Source: Cupriavidus oxalaticus (GTDB lineage: Bacteria > Pseudomonadota > Gammaproteobacteria > Burkholderiales > Burkholderiaceae). From it: 64,000 bases of DNA. Both the position numbers and the translations under genes were made by a program. Positions 18,888-27,605 of this stretch are shown here, one piece after another. The notes beneath the pieces were generated by a model, which was not told the origin of the DNA, made no database searches, and saw only the letters and a program-made list of their open reading frames with translations. Location of the stretch: the NCBI RefSeq assembly GCF_004768545.1, contig NZ_CP038635.1:2852001-2916000 (forward strand), read 5' to 3'. Each line of letters starts with the position of its first letter. Position 1 is the stretch's first letter.

Positions 18888-18952
18888 CGCGCGTGCCCTT
18901 GCAGGCGGAGTTCGGCTATCCTTCCCGTCACAAATAAGACTGGAGGAGACAA

Positions 18953-20122
18953 ATGCCGAAGTTGCCCCGCCTGCTGCCCGCCATCGTACTTTCCACCCTG
19001 CTTGGCGCCAGCGCCGCCGCGCTGGCCGATATCCGCGTCGGCATCGACGTGTCCACCACCGGGCCGGCGGCCTCGATCGGCATCCCCTCCAAGAACACCG
19101 TGCTGATGTGGCCGCAGACGCTGGGCGGCCAGAAGGCGCACTACGTGATCCTGGACGACGGCTCCGACCCGGCCGCGGCGGTGCGCAATGTGCGCAAGCT
19201 GATTTCCGAGGAAAAGGTCGACGTGATCGTCGGCCCCAATATCACGCCGACTGCGCTGGCCGCGCTCGACGCCGTGTCCGAGGGCGAGACGCCGATGGTG
19301 GCGCTGGCCGCGTCGGCGTCGATCGTCGAGCCGCAGACCGACGCCAAGCGCCGCTGGGCCTTCAAGATGCCGCAGAACGACTCGCACATGGCGACCGTGC
19401 TGACGGAGTACATGAGCAACCACGGCATCAGGACGGTCGGCTTCATCGGCTTTGCCGACGCCTATGGCGAAAGCTGGTGGCGCGAGTTCTCCAGGCTGGC
19501 CGAAGTGCGCAAGATCAAGGTCGTCGCCAACGAGCGCTTCTCGCGCAACGATACTTCGGTGACCGGCCAGGTGCTCAAGCTGATGGCGGCAAACCCCGAC
19601 GCCGTGCTGATCGCCGGCGCCGGCACGCCCTCGGTGCTGCCGCAGAAGACGCTGGGCGAGCGCGGCTACAAGGGCAAGGTCTACCAGACCCACGGCATCG
19701 CCACCTGGGAATTCCTGCGCATGGGCGGCAAGGACGTGGAAGGCACGCTGTTCCCGACCGGCCCGGTCGTGGTCGCGCGCCAGCTGCCCGAGAACCACCC
19801 CGTGCGCAAGGTCGCGCTGGACTTCGTCAACCGCTACGAGGGCAAGTACGGCGCCGACAGCGTGACGCAGTTTGCCGGCGACGCCTGGGGCGCGTGGCTG
19901 CTGCTGGACGATGCCGCGCGCCGCGCGCTCAAGACCGGCGCCCAGCCCGGCACGCGCGAATTCCGCGCCGCCATGCGCGACGCGCTCGAATCCACCACCA
20001 ATCTCACCATCCCCAACGGCGTGCTGAACCTGAACGCGAAGGACCACCAGGGCTTCGACCAGCGTTCGCGCGTGATGGGGGTGATCCGCAACGGCAAGTT
20101 CGCCTATGCGGGCGACAAGTAG
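18953..20122 (+). CDS. Periplasmic substrate-binding protein, branched-chain amino acid ABC type
   Basis: The 389-residue protein has a clear signal peptide (LPRLLPAIVLSTLLGASAAALA) and the type I periplasmic-binding fold seen in LivK relatives: IRVGIDVSTTGPAASIG, VDVIVGPNITPTALAALD, GFADAYGESWW. No permease or ATPase is adjacent, so it is an orphan that may feed the livHMGF system at 38.5-42.2 kb or another transporter. A GGAGGA ribosome site precedes ATG. Aromatic acids and amides are common ligands in this group, and the ligand here is unknown. Confidence 0.82.
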   Translation: MPKLPRLLPAIVLSTLLGASAAALADIRVGIDVSTTGPAASIGIPSKNTVLMWPQTLGGQKAHYVILDDGSDPAAAVRNVRKLISEEKVDVIVGPNITPTALAALDAVSEGETPMVALAASASIVEPQTDAKRRWAFKMPQNDSHMATVLTEYMSNHGIRTVGFIGFADAYGESWWREFSRLAEVRKIKVVANERFSRNDTSVTGQVLKLMAANPDAVLIAGAGTPSVLPQKTLGERGYKGKVYQTHGIATWEFLRMGGKDVEGTLFPTGPVVVARQLPENHPVRKVALDFVNRYEGKYGADSVTQFAGDAWGAWLLLDDAARRALKTGAQPGTREFRAAMRDALESTTNLTIPNGVLNLNAKDHQGFDQRSRVMGVIRNGKFAYAGDK

Positions 20123-20167
20123 CCCAGCGCCCGCCGAACCCGGCCTTCTGAAAGGAAGCATCGCATC

Positions 20168-21052
20168 ATGACCACCACTTCCACTCCTTCCGTCACCGTT
20201 GCCTTCATCGGCCTGGGCGCCATGGGCTCGCACATGGTCCGCCACCTGCTGGCCGCCGGCCACACCGTGCGCGCCTTCGTGCGCCGCCCCGAGGCCGCCG
20301 AAGCGGCGCGCGCCATGGGTGCGGAGCCGTTCTTCACGCCCGCCGAGGCCGCGCGCGGCGCCAGCGTCGTCTTCACCAACGTGACCTCGTCCGAAGACGT
20401 GCGCGAAGTGCTGCTGGGCGAGCAAGGCGTGATCCACGGCGCGGCCCCCGGCACGGTATGCGTCGACCACAGCACCATCTCGCCGGTGGTCACGCGCGAG
20501 ATCGCCGCGGCACTGGCCGAGCGCGGCCTCGAGGCGCTCGACTGCCCGGTCTCCGGCGGCACCATGGCCGCCGCGTCCGGCAAGCTGACCATCATGGTCG
20601 GCGGCAAGCTCGACGTTCTGGAACGCGTGCTGCCGCTGCTGGAGCTGCTGGGCACGACCATCACGCATATCGGCGACAACGGCGCCGGCCAGGTCGCCAA
20701 GCTGTGCAACCAGATCGCGCAGGTGGTCAATATCGAAGGCATCGCCGAAGCCATGCGCTTTGCCTCGGCGCAGAACGTCGATACCGGCCGCGTGCTGCAG
20801 GCCATGTCGACGGGCATGGCGGGCAGCCGCATGCTCGACCTGATGGGGCCCAAGATGGTGTCGCGCAATTTCGCCGCCGGCATCGAGGCGCGGCTGCACG
20901 ACAAGGACTTCGGGCTGGCGCGCGCTATCGCCGAGGAAATCGGCCTGGACCTGCCGGCGATGCAGGCCACCTCGGCGCAGCTGCGCACGCTGATGGCCAA
21001 CGGCTGGGGCAAGGACGATACCTCGTCGCTGCTGCGCGTGCTGGAGGGCTGA
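20168..21052 (+). CDS. NAD(P)-dependent beta-hydroxyacid dehydrogenase
   Basis: The 294-residue protein belongs to the 3-hydroxyisobutyrate/tartronate-semialdehyde reductase family. The cofactor loop AFIGLGAMGSHMVRHLLAAGH is at residues 11-31, the substrate motif DCPVSGGTMAAASGKLTIMVGG follows near 125, and the catalytic lysine segment is GAGQVAKLCNQ. It lies 45 bp after the binding-protein gene and may share its transcript. The exact substrate is not set by sequence. Confidence 0.85.
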   Translation: MTTTSTPSVTVAFIGLGAMGSHMVRHLLAAGHTVRAFVRRPEAAEAARAMGAEPFFTPAEAARGASVVFTNVTSSEDVREVLLGEQGVIHGAAPGTVCVDHSTISPVVTREIAAALAERGLEALDCPVSGGTMAAASGKLTIMVGGKLDVLERVLPLLELLGTTITHIGDNGAGQVAKLCNQIAQVVNIEGIAEAMRFASAQNVDTGRVLQAMSTGMAGSRMLDLMGPKMVSRNFAAGIEARLHDKDFGLARAIAEEIGLDLPAMQATSAQLRTLMANGWGKDDTSSLLRVLEG

Positions 21053-21071
21053 GGGCCGCTCAGGTGCCTGC

Positions 21072-21998
21072 TCAGGTGCCTGTCAGGCGCAGGACGGCGC
21101 GTACCAGCGCGCTGTCGGCATCATTGAAGCCGTCGAGCACATTGAAGTGATGGCAGCCCGGCAGCACGAGATCGCTCGCTGCCGGACTGCCGACATTGGC
21201 GGGCCACGCCGCCCGCATCAGCGCATGTTGGCGGTGGTATTCGGCCGCTTCCAGCTCGCCCACGGCGAGCGCCAGCGGCGCGGCGGTGGCTGGCGCCATG
21301 TACGCCGGCGACAACCGCGTCACATCGTCTTCCGATAGCCGCAGGTCGCATTGCAGGAACGCGGCGCGGCGCAGCGGCTCCATGTCGTACAGCCCGCTGA
21401 CCGAGAGCCCGCCCCGGACCAGGTCCGCGGGCAGGTCTGGCGCCAATTGCGGCCAGCGTGCCGCCATCAGCATCGCCACCAGGTGGCCGCCGACGGAATG
21501 CCCGGCGGCGAACAGCCGTTGCGGGTCATGTCCCAGCACGCCGGATTGCCGGTACAGCCACGCCACGCTGCGCAGCACCTGCCGCACGATGTCGGGCACC
21601 GTCACCGACGGCACCAGCGAATAATTGACCACGGCCACCGACACGCCGAGCGCCGGCAGCACGCTGGCGACGAAACTGTGGTCGCGCTTGTCGAGCGCGC
21701 GGTAGTAGCCGCCGTGGACGAACACCAGCAGCGGCGGCGCCGCGCCGTCATCCGCTGGCGCCGTCGCCGGGAAATAGTCCAGCGTCTGATCCTGCGGATG
21801 CCGCGAGCCTGCATCGGCATAGCCCAGGTCCGCGATAAAGCCACCGCGCTCGCGCACCCGCGCCGACCATTCACCCCAGCGCGCCATATGCGCCGGGTTG
21901 TCCGGCACATTGGCTCGGTTGTTGTATTCGCGGTCGTAGAAGACGGGGTCCTGCGAGGGCAGGCTGGCGAGGCTCGCCAGCGAGGCTTGGTCGGTCAT
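21072..21998 (-). CDS. Alpha/beta hydrolase, kynurenine formamidase/esterase-like
   Basis: The 308-residue protein shows the HGGYY oxyanion-hole motif (VFVHGGYYRALDKRDHSFVA), the nucleophile elbow GHSVGGHL, and a terminal acid/His region (LPGCHHFNVLDGF). The oxyanion motif and the ALDKRDHSF stretch resemble bacterial kynurenine formamidases, but no other tryptophan-catabolism gene is near, so a general esterase is equally likely. ATG at 21998 is preferred to the upstream frame start at 22052. Confidence 0.75.
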   Translation of the reverse strand: MTDQASLASLASLPSQDPVFYDREYNNRANVPDNPAHMARWGEWSARVRERGGFIADLGYADAGSRHPQDQTLDYFPATAPADDGAAPPLLVFVHGGYYRALDKRDHSFVASVLPALGVSVAVVNYSLVPSVTVPDIVRQVLRSVAWLYRQSGVLGHDPQRLFAAGHSVGGHLVAMLMAARWPQLAPDLPADLVRGGLSVSGLYDMEPLRRAAFLQCDLRLSEDDVTRLSPAYMAPATAAPLALAVGELEAAEYHRQHALMRAAWPANVGSPAASDLVLPGCHHFNVLDGFNDADSALVRAVLRLTGT

Positions 21999-22125
21999 GG
22001 CGGTCGGTGGGTGCGGGGTCGGGACTGGTTTGGCGCGGCGTCGGTGATGCACGCGGTGACGGCGATGCTAACCGCAATCGCGATGCACAAGTTATCGGGG
22101 CCATTACCATCGCCACGGCGGCCGG

Positions 22126-22154
22126 TTGTCGGCCGGGGGGAATTGCGGCATAAT
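22126..22154 (+). promoter_or_regulatory. Promoter of tRNA-Leu
   Basis: TTGTCG (22126-22131), a 17-bp spacer and CATAAT (22149-22154) lie about 40 bp before the mature tRNA 5' end. Confidence 0.65.
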
Positions 22155-22195
22155 CGCCGGCTCAGCCCGGCATCGGTTCCGATGCCGTCACACCT

Positions 22196-22280
22196 GCCCG
22201 GGTGGTGAAACAGGTAGACGCAGGGGACTCAAAATCCCCCGCCGCAAGGCGTGTCGGTTCGAGTCCGACCCCGGGCACCA
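22196..22280 (+). tRNA. tRNA-Leu, anticodon CAA
   Basis: The 85-nt sequence folds as a class II tRNA with an encoded CCA end. The acceptor pair GCCCGGG/CCCGGGC flanks the molecule, the anticodon stem GGGGA/TCCCC encloses loop CTCAAAA (anticodon CAA, reads UUG), there is a long variable arm, and the T arm is GTCGG-TTCGAGT-CCGAC. The discriminator base is A, as expected for leucine. Confidence 0.96.
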
Positions 22281-22335
22281 CATTTCCCTCCAAAGCAATC
22301 AGTCGTCCACATGATGGGCGGCCCGGGGCTCATGC

Positions 22336-22524
22336 TCAAACCTCGATTTCGTCGAGCTTGTGCGTTTTCAGCCAATCGCGAACCAATACGTTGAGCCGTG
22401 TTTGCCAACGTGGCCCGCTCGCCTTCAGGGCTTCCAGGACATCGTCATCGAGTCGCACCGTGGTGGCTGTCTTCGTGGTACCGCGCGGACGGCCGCGCCC
22501 TCGCTTGACGAGCTTGTCAGACAA
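22336..22524 (-). CDS. BrnA-type antitoxin family protein, orphan, possibly 5'-truncated
   Basis: The 62-residue product has GRGRPRGTTKTATTVRLDDDV followed by LKASGPRWQTRLNVLVRDWLKTH, which matches the C-terminal DNA-binding half of BrnA antitoxins (VRLD.DVL..F...GPGWQTR.N). The only plausible start is TTG at 22524 without a clear ribosome site; the frame stays open upstream to a TGA at 22558-22560 with no ATG or GTG. No BrnT toxin gene is adjacent. It lies just 3' of a tRNA-Leu gene in locally less GC-rich DNA, so it may be the remnant of an element that entered at the tRNA. Confidence 0.6.
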   Translation of the reverse strand: MSDKLVKRGRGRPRGTTKTATTVRLDDDVLEALKASGPRWQTRLNVLVRDWLKTHKLDEIEV

Positions 22525-22693
22525 CAGTGTTTTTGTACGTACGAAATTAGCTCTGCATCACCAGCCAATCACGTCACTTATACCCGCGACTCCTTTCGGC
22601 TAAAGCCTTGAAAGGTGTCGGACAGCGCCCACTGGTGCCCCTGCGCCTGGCTTCCTATCCTATGGCATTGCCATCCCGTCAACAGGAGCCACC

Positions 22694-23437
22694 ATGAACC
22701 GACCGACCCTACCCGCCCTCGCCTGCGCCGCCCTGCTCGCCGGCTGCGCCGGCGCAAATGTGGAAAACCTGACCCAGGCAGGCGGCAGCCTGTTCACCGC
22801 CGCCACGCTGTCGGACACCAACGTCAAGACGCTGTCCGACCAGTCGTGCGCGGAAATGGACCAGAAGAACACCATTGCCCCGCCCGACAGCACCTACGCC
22901 AGGCGGCTCGCGAATGTGATGAACGGGCTTGGCAATACCGGGCTGCCGCTCAATGCCAAGGTCTACGTGACCAAGGACATCAACGCATGGGCCATGGCCA
23001 ATGGATGCGTGCGCGTGTACAGCGGGCTGATGGACTTCCTCAGCGACGACGAGGTGCGCGGCGTGGTCGGACACGAGATCGGCCATGTGGCGCTGGGCCA
23101 TACCAAGGCGGCGATGCAGGTGGCCTACTCCACCGCCGCTGCGCGCGGCCTGCTGGGATCTACCGGCATTGCTTCGCTGACCGCGCTGTCGTCCTCACAG
23201 ATCGGGGATCTGGCGGAGACGTTCGTCAATGCACAGTTCTCGCAGCGCCAGGAAACCGCTGCGGACGACTACTCCTTCAACTTGCTGACCAAGAACGGCG
23301 CCAACCGGCAGGCGCTGGCGTCGGCGTTCCGCAAGATGTCGCAGCTTGACGGCGGGAAGTCGAGCATGCTCAGCACGCACCCCGGCTCGCTGGAGCGCGC
23401 CAAGCATATCGAAGATCGCCTGGCTGGCGGGCGCTGA
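22694..23437 (+). CDS. M48-family metallopeptidase lipoprotein (LoiP/YggG-like)
   Basis: The 247-residue protein has a lipoprotein signal with lipobox LLAGC (Cys19), a zinc site HEIGH (GVVGHEIGHVALGHTKAA) and a downstream glutamate in QRQETAADDYSFNLL. It ends with LSTHPGSLERAKHIEDRL, the typical tail of this family. It is expected to be a periplasmic quality-control protease anchored to a membrane. An AGGAGCC ribosome site precedes the ATG. Confidence 0.9.
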   Translation: MNRPTLPALACAALLAGCAGANVENLTQAGGSLFTAATLSDTNVKTLSDQSCAEMDQKNTIAPPDSTYARRLANVMNGLGNTGLPLNAKVYVTKDINAWAMANGCVRVYSGLMDFLSDDEVRGVVGHEIGHVALGHTKAAMQVAYSTAAARGLLGSTGIASLTALSSSQIGDLAETFVNAQFSQRQETAADDYSFNLLTKNGANRQALASAFRKMSQLDGGKSSMLSTHPGSLERAKHIEDRLAGGR

Positions 23438-23468
23438 GCGCGCTGCCTGACGCGCCCCGCCTGGCGCC

Positions 23469-24284
23469 TTACCGCGATTCGACGAACGCGAGCACCGTGG
23501 CCAGCATGCCTTGCAGCGCCGGCTGCAGCGCCGCCGACCGCGCCTCATCGTAGGCGAACGGGTATGTCTCGCTCATATACGCACACTGCGACAGCTCGAG
23601 CTGCACCGCGTGCACGCCATCCTGCGGCTTGCCGTACTGGCGCGTGATATAGCCGCCCTTGAAGCGGCCGTTGAGCACCGCGGTATGGCCGGGCACCGCG
23701 CTCGCCAGCTCGAGCAGCTGGTTCGCGAGCCCCGCGTCGCAGCTCTCGCCATTGGCCGTGCCGAGGTTGAAATCCGGCAGCTTGCCTTCGAAGAAGCGCG
23801 GCAGCAACGAGCGGATCGAATGCGCGTCCCACAGGGCGACGGTGCCGTGCTCGGCCTTCAGGCGCGCCAGTTCCGCCGCCAGCGCTTCATGGTATGGGCG
23901 CCAGATCGCGTCGCGGCGTGCGGCGATTTCCGCATCGTCGGGGCCGTTGCTGCCATCGGCATAAAGCGCCGTCTTGTCAAAGGTGTCGACCGGGCACAGG
24001 CCGGTGGTGTCCTGGCCGGGATACAAGTTGGCATTGTCGGGCGGGCGGTTCAGGTCGACCACATAGCGCGAATGCGTGGCGACCAGCACCGAGGCGCCCA
24101 GCTCGCGGGCAAAGCCGTAGAGCCGTTCCAGGTGCCAGTCGGTATCGGGCACGGTGCGCGCCTCGGCGGTAAGGCGCTGAGAGACCGAAGCCGGCAGGTG
24201 CGTGCCGACGTGCGGCATCGATACCAGCAGCGGGCGCGTGCCGCGATGCAGGGTGAAGGCGGGGGTATCGGTGGAGAAGGACAT
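23469..24284 (-). CDS. hutG: N-formylglutamate deformylase
   Basis: The 271-residue protein hydrolyses N-formylglutamate to glutamate and formate, the last step of the five-enzyme histidine route. It matches the FGase family: LLVSMPHVGTHLP, VVDLNRPPDNANLYPGQDTTGLCP, LWDAHSIRSLLPRFFEGKLPDFNLGT. It is the last hut gene, 53 bp after hutF, and converges on the M48 lipoprotein gene without an obvious terminator. Confidence 0.94.
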   Translation of the reverse strand: MSFSTDTPAFTLHRGTRPLLVSMPHVGTHLPASVSQRLTAEARTVPDTDWHLERLYGFARELGASVLVATHSRYVVDLNRPPDNANLYPGQDTTGLCPVDTFDKTALYADGSNGPDDAEIAARRDAIWRPYHEALAAELARLKAEHGTVALWDAHSIRSLLPRFFEGKLPDFNLGTANGESCDAGLANQLLELASAVPGHTAVLNGRFKGGYITRQYGKPQDGVHAVQLELSQCAYMSETYPFAYDEARSAALQPALQGMLATVLAFVESR

Positions 24285-24337
24285 GTTCTTTGCAATGCGT
24301 TGGGCGGTGCCCGTATTTGTCGCGTACTTGTCGCGTA

Positions 24338-25744
24338 TCAGTCGGCCAGCAGGCTGGCGCGGGCGGCGATGAACTGCCGGGCCGCTTCGGACTGCAGCGC
24401 ATGCGCGCCATGCTGCACGCGGCTGCGGCCGGCGGTGCGGACCTCCGCTAGTGTCTCATGACCGTGGTTCGCAAACACGTGGGTGGCCAGCGCCTGGGCG
24501 CCGTCGAGGCCGGTCAGCGTCGGGTGCGCACCGTCCAGCACCACGAAGTCCGCCTGCTGGCCAGGCGCCAGCCCGGCCACGCCGCGGCCACTGGCGCGTG
24601 CGCCGCCCGCCACGGCTTCCAGATAGAGGCGGTCGGCCACCTGCAGGTGGGTATCCGAGGCCAGCACGTTGCGCTGCTGCAGGCCCAGCCGCTGGCCGTA
24701 TTCGAACAGGCGCAGTTCCTCGGCCACGCTGACGCTGGCATGGCTGTCCGAGCCGATGCCCCACGCGCCGTGCTGCGCGAGGTAAGGCGCCGCCTCGAAC
24801 ACGCCATCGCCGAGGTTCGCTTCGGTGGTCGCGCAGATGCCGGCCACGGCGCCGCTATGCGCGAGGCGCCGGCGCTCGTCCCAGTCCATGTGCGTGGCGT
24901 GCACCAGGCACCAGCGCGCGTCGACGTCGACATGATCGAACAGCCATGTCACCGGGCGCGTGCCGGACCACGCGATGCAGTCGTCGACTTCGCGCTGCTG
25001 CTCGGCGATATGGATATGGACCGGCGCCTGCGCGTCGATCGCCTTCAGCCCCGCCAGCGCATGCAGCAGGCTGTCTTCGGGCACAGCGCGCAGCGAATGC
25101 GGCGCCAGGCCGAGACGCGCGCCGGCCTGCGCGCACACGGGCGACAGCCGCTCCAGCAGGCGCAGCATGGCGTCGGTGTTGTGCAGGAAGCGGCGCTGTT
25201 CGGCGAGCGGCGGCTTGCCGCCGAAGCCGGCGGTCTGGTACAGCACCGGCAGCAGCGTCATGCCGATGCCGGTGCGCTGCGCCGCGCGCAGCAGCCGCAG
25301 CGACATCTCGGCGGCATCGGCGTAGGGCTTGCCGTCGGCGTCGTGGTGGACGTAGTGGAACTCGCACACGCTGGTATAGCCTGCGCGCAGCATCTCGATG
25401 TAGAGCTGGGTGGCGATGGCTTCCAGCGTGTCGGGCGAGATCCGCTGCGCGAAGCGGTACATCAGCGTGCGCCAGCTCCAGAACGAATCGGCGCCGGCGG
25501 GATTGTCGCCCTGCGGGCGGCTGCGGTATTCGGTCAGGCCGGCAAAGCCACGCTGGAATGCGTGCGAATGCAGGTTGGGCATGCCCGGCAGCACCGGGCC
25601 CGCGGCGCGCGGCACGCCGGCATTTGCGGCGGCACCGGCCTGCACGGTGGTCAGGCGGCCCTGCTCGTCCCAGGCGAGCAGCACATCGCGCGCCCAGCCT
25701 TCGGGCAGCAGGGCCCAGTCTGCGAACAGCTGCGATGCGCTCAT
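24338..25744 (-). CDS. hutF: Formimidoylglutamate deiminase
   Basis: The 468-residue amidohydrolase converts formiminoglutamate to formylglutamate and ammonia. Metal-binding motifs are [32 protein letters not shown] and HATHMDWDE, with [24 protein letters not shown] downstream. Its presence with hutG defines the five-step pathway instead of the formiminoglutamase route. The ATG overlaps the hutI stop by 4 nt. Confidence 0.95.
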   Translation of the reverse strand: MSASQLFADWALLPEGWARDVLLAWDEQGRLTTVQAGAAANAGVPRAAGPVLPGMPNLHSHAFQRGFAGLTEYRSRPQGDNPAGADSFWSWRTLMYRFAQRISPDTLEAIATQLYIEMLRAGYTSVCEFHYVHHDADGKPYADAAEMSLRLLRAAQRTGIGMTLLPVLYQTAGFGGKPPLAEQRRFLHNTDAMLRLLERLSPVCAQAGARLGLAPHSLRAVPEDSLLHALAGLKAIDAQAPVHIHIAEQQREVDDCIAWSGTRPVTWLFDHVDVDARWCLVHATHMDWDERRRLAHSGAVAGICATTEANLGDGVFEAAPYLAQHGAWGIGSDSHASVSVAEELRLFEYGQRLGLQQRNVLASDTHLQVADRLYLEAVAGGARASGRGVAGLAPGQQADFVVLDGAHPTLTGLDGAQALATHVFANHGHETLAEVRTAGRSRVQHGAHALQSEAARQFIAARASLLAD

Positions 25745-27015
25745 GGCTGTGCCTCCGCTTGCGCCGGATATACGCGCCCTTGCCGCACGACCGTCAAGGC
25801 GGGATTGCGGCCGAACCAGTACGCCAGCTCCGCCGGCGAATCGACGCGCCAGAGCACGAAGTCAGCCCCTCGCCCCGCTTCCAGCTTGCCGTGGCGCTCC
25901 GGTGCACCCAGCGCGCGCGCCGCATGCACGGTCACGCCGGCCAGCGCTTCGGGCACCGTCAGGCGGAACAGCGTGCAGGCCATATTCATCATCAGCAGCA
26001 GCGACGTCACCGGCGACGTGCCGGGGTTGTGGTCGGTCGAGATCGCCATCGGCACGCCGTATTGGCGCAACAGCGCGATCGGCGGCAGGTTGGTGTCGCG
26101 CAGGAAATAGTAGGCGCCGGGCAGCAGCACCGCGACCGTGCCGGCTTCCGCCATCGCGGCGACACCGGCCTCGTCGAGATGCTCGAGATGGTCCGCCGAC
26201 AGTGCGCGATGGCGTGCGGCCAGCGCCGCGCCGCCGAGGTTGCTGAGCTGCTCGGCGTGCAGCTTGACGCGCAGGCCGTGGCGCGCAGCGGCATCGAAAA
26301 CGCGTTCGGTCTGCGCGATCGAGAAGCCGATCGATTCGCAGAAGGCATCGACGGCGTCGACCAGCCCTTCTTCGGCCAGCGCCGGCAGCATGCTGCCGCA
26401 CACCAGGTCGATGTAGTCGTCGGCGCGCCCCGCGTACTCGGGCGGCAGCGCGTGCGCGCCGAGGAAGGTGGTGCGCACCGCGACGCCGAACTGCTCGCCC
26501 AGGCGACGCGCCACGCGCAGCTGCTTGCGCTCGGCTTCCAGGCTGAGGCCATAGCCGGACTTGATCTCGATGGCGGTCACGCCTTCGGCGAGCAGCGGTT
26601 GCAGGCGCGCGGCGGCCTGCGCGAACAGCGTGTCTTCGTCGGCGTCGCGGGTGGCGCGCACGGTCGAGACGATGCCGCCGCCGGCGCGCGCGATTTCTTC
26701 ATAGCCGGCACCGGCGAGTCGCATCGCGAACTCGTCGGCGCGCTGGCCGCCGTAGACCAGGTGCGTGTGGCAATCGACCAGTCCCGGCGTGATCCACGCG
26801 CCGTTGGCGTCGTGGCGCGGCAGGTCGCGGTAGGACTGCGGCAATTCTGCCGCGGCGCCAAGCCAGGCAATGCGGCCTTGCTCGACCACGAGCGCGGCAT
26901 CGCGGATGGCGCGCGCCGGGTCGGCGTCGGGCAACAGGTGGCAGTTGTGCCAGACACCGTCGGCGCTGGCAGCATTGGCTGCACTGGCGGTGCCAGGTAC
27001 GGAAGGCAGCGTCAT
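25741..27015 (-). CDS. hutI: Imidazolonepropionase
   Basis: The 424-residue amidohydrolase opens 4-imidazolone-5-propionate to formiminoglutamate. It shows [23 protein letters not shown], the [21 protein letters not shown] segment and the C-terminal [28 protein letters not shown] typical of HutI. The start at 27015 is fixed by the 4-nt overlap with hutD; the frame stays open upstream only as a shadow of hutD. Confidence 0.95.
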   Translation of the reverse strand: MTLPSVPGTASAANAASADGVWHNCHLLPDADPARAIRDAALVVEQGRIAWLGAAAELPQSYRDLPRHDANGAWITPGLVDCHTHLVYGGQRADEFAMRLAGAGYEEIARAGGGIVSTVRATRDADEDTLFAQAAARLQPLLAEGVTAIEIKSGYGLSLEAERKQLRVARRLGEQFGVAVRTTFLGAHALPPEYAGRADDYIDLVCGSMLPALAEEGLVDAVDAFCESIGFSIAQTERVFDAAARHGLRVKLHAEQLSNLGGAALAARHRALSADHLEHLDEAGVAAMAEAGTVAVLLPGAYYFLRDTNLPPIALLRQYGVPMAISTDHNPGTSPVTSLLLMMNMACTLFRLTVPEALAGVTVHAARALGAPERHGKLEAGRGADFVLWRVDSPAELAYWFGRNPALTVVRQGRVYPAQAEAQP

Positions 27016-27605
27016 TGATCGGACTCCATTTCCAGCGTGACACACAGGCACAGCGCGTCGCCGGCGCCTGGCGCGAAGGCTTGCCGGCCAGCGGGTTCGC
27101 CGGCGGGATACAGCACGCCCTGCCCCGCGTCCAGCGCTACGGCCGGCTGCGCGTCCTGCGCCAGCCAGGTGCCGGACACGGCAAGCAGGCAAACGGTATC
27201 GGCGCCGGTGCTGATGGCAAACCCCTGGCGGAAGGCGTCGACGCGCGCGCGGCAGCGGCCACGCCGCGTCATCACGTTGAAGTCGCGCGTGGGGCCGTCG
27301 AGCAATGCCGACTGCAGGCCGGTGTCGCCAGAGAAGGCAAACGGTGCGCCGGGCTGGACCAGCCGATGGCTGAAGCTGCCGTCGTCGGCGCGCAGCACAA
27401 CACCGGCACCGTCGAGCAGCACGATCTGGCGGTCGATGCCGGGAAAGGCGGAGAACGGGCCGTCGGCTTCGATATCGGCCACGCTCAGGCGCCAAACGAA
27501 GTCATCCATGCCGGCACCCGGCGGCCACACCGCGATCTCGCGCGTGTTGCCGCCGCCATTCTTCCAGCGCGTCGGGTCGATGGCCGCGAGCGTGAACGTC
27601 CTCAT
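27012..27605 (-). CDS. hutD: HutD/Ves family cupin protein
   Basis: The 197-residue protein matches HutD/Ves: [19 protein letters not shown] near the N-terminus, [29 protein letters not shown], and [15 protein letters not shown]. The fold is a double cupin with no assigned reaction. In pseudomonads it has been proposed to act as a governor that limits urocanate overload rather than as a pathway enzyme. It overlaps hutU and hutI by 4 nt on each side, so its expression is tied to both. Confidence 0.9.
   Translation of the reverse strand: MRTFTLAAIDPTRWKNGGGNTREIAVWPPGAGMDDFVWRLSVADIEADGPFSAFPGIDRQIVLLDGAGVVLRADDGSFSHRLVQPGAPFAFSGDTGLQSALLDGPTRDFNVMTRRGRCRARVDAFRQGFAISTGADTVCLLAVSGTWLAQDAQPAVALDAGQGVLYPAGEPAGRQAFAPGAGDALCLCVTLEMESDQ

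Noticed and set aside
18800..20899. A 699-codon minus-strand frame
   Set aside because: It lies opposite the binding-protein and dehydrogenase genes and shows no family pattern.
21058..21081. A 12-bp direct repeat (GCTCAGGTGCCT) at the end of the alpha/beta hydrolase gene
   Set aside because: Two short copies at a stop codon with no flanking element; it looks like a local duplication and does not change the gene call.
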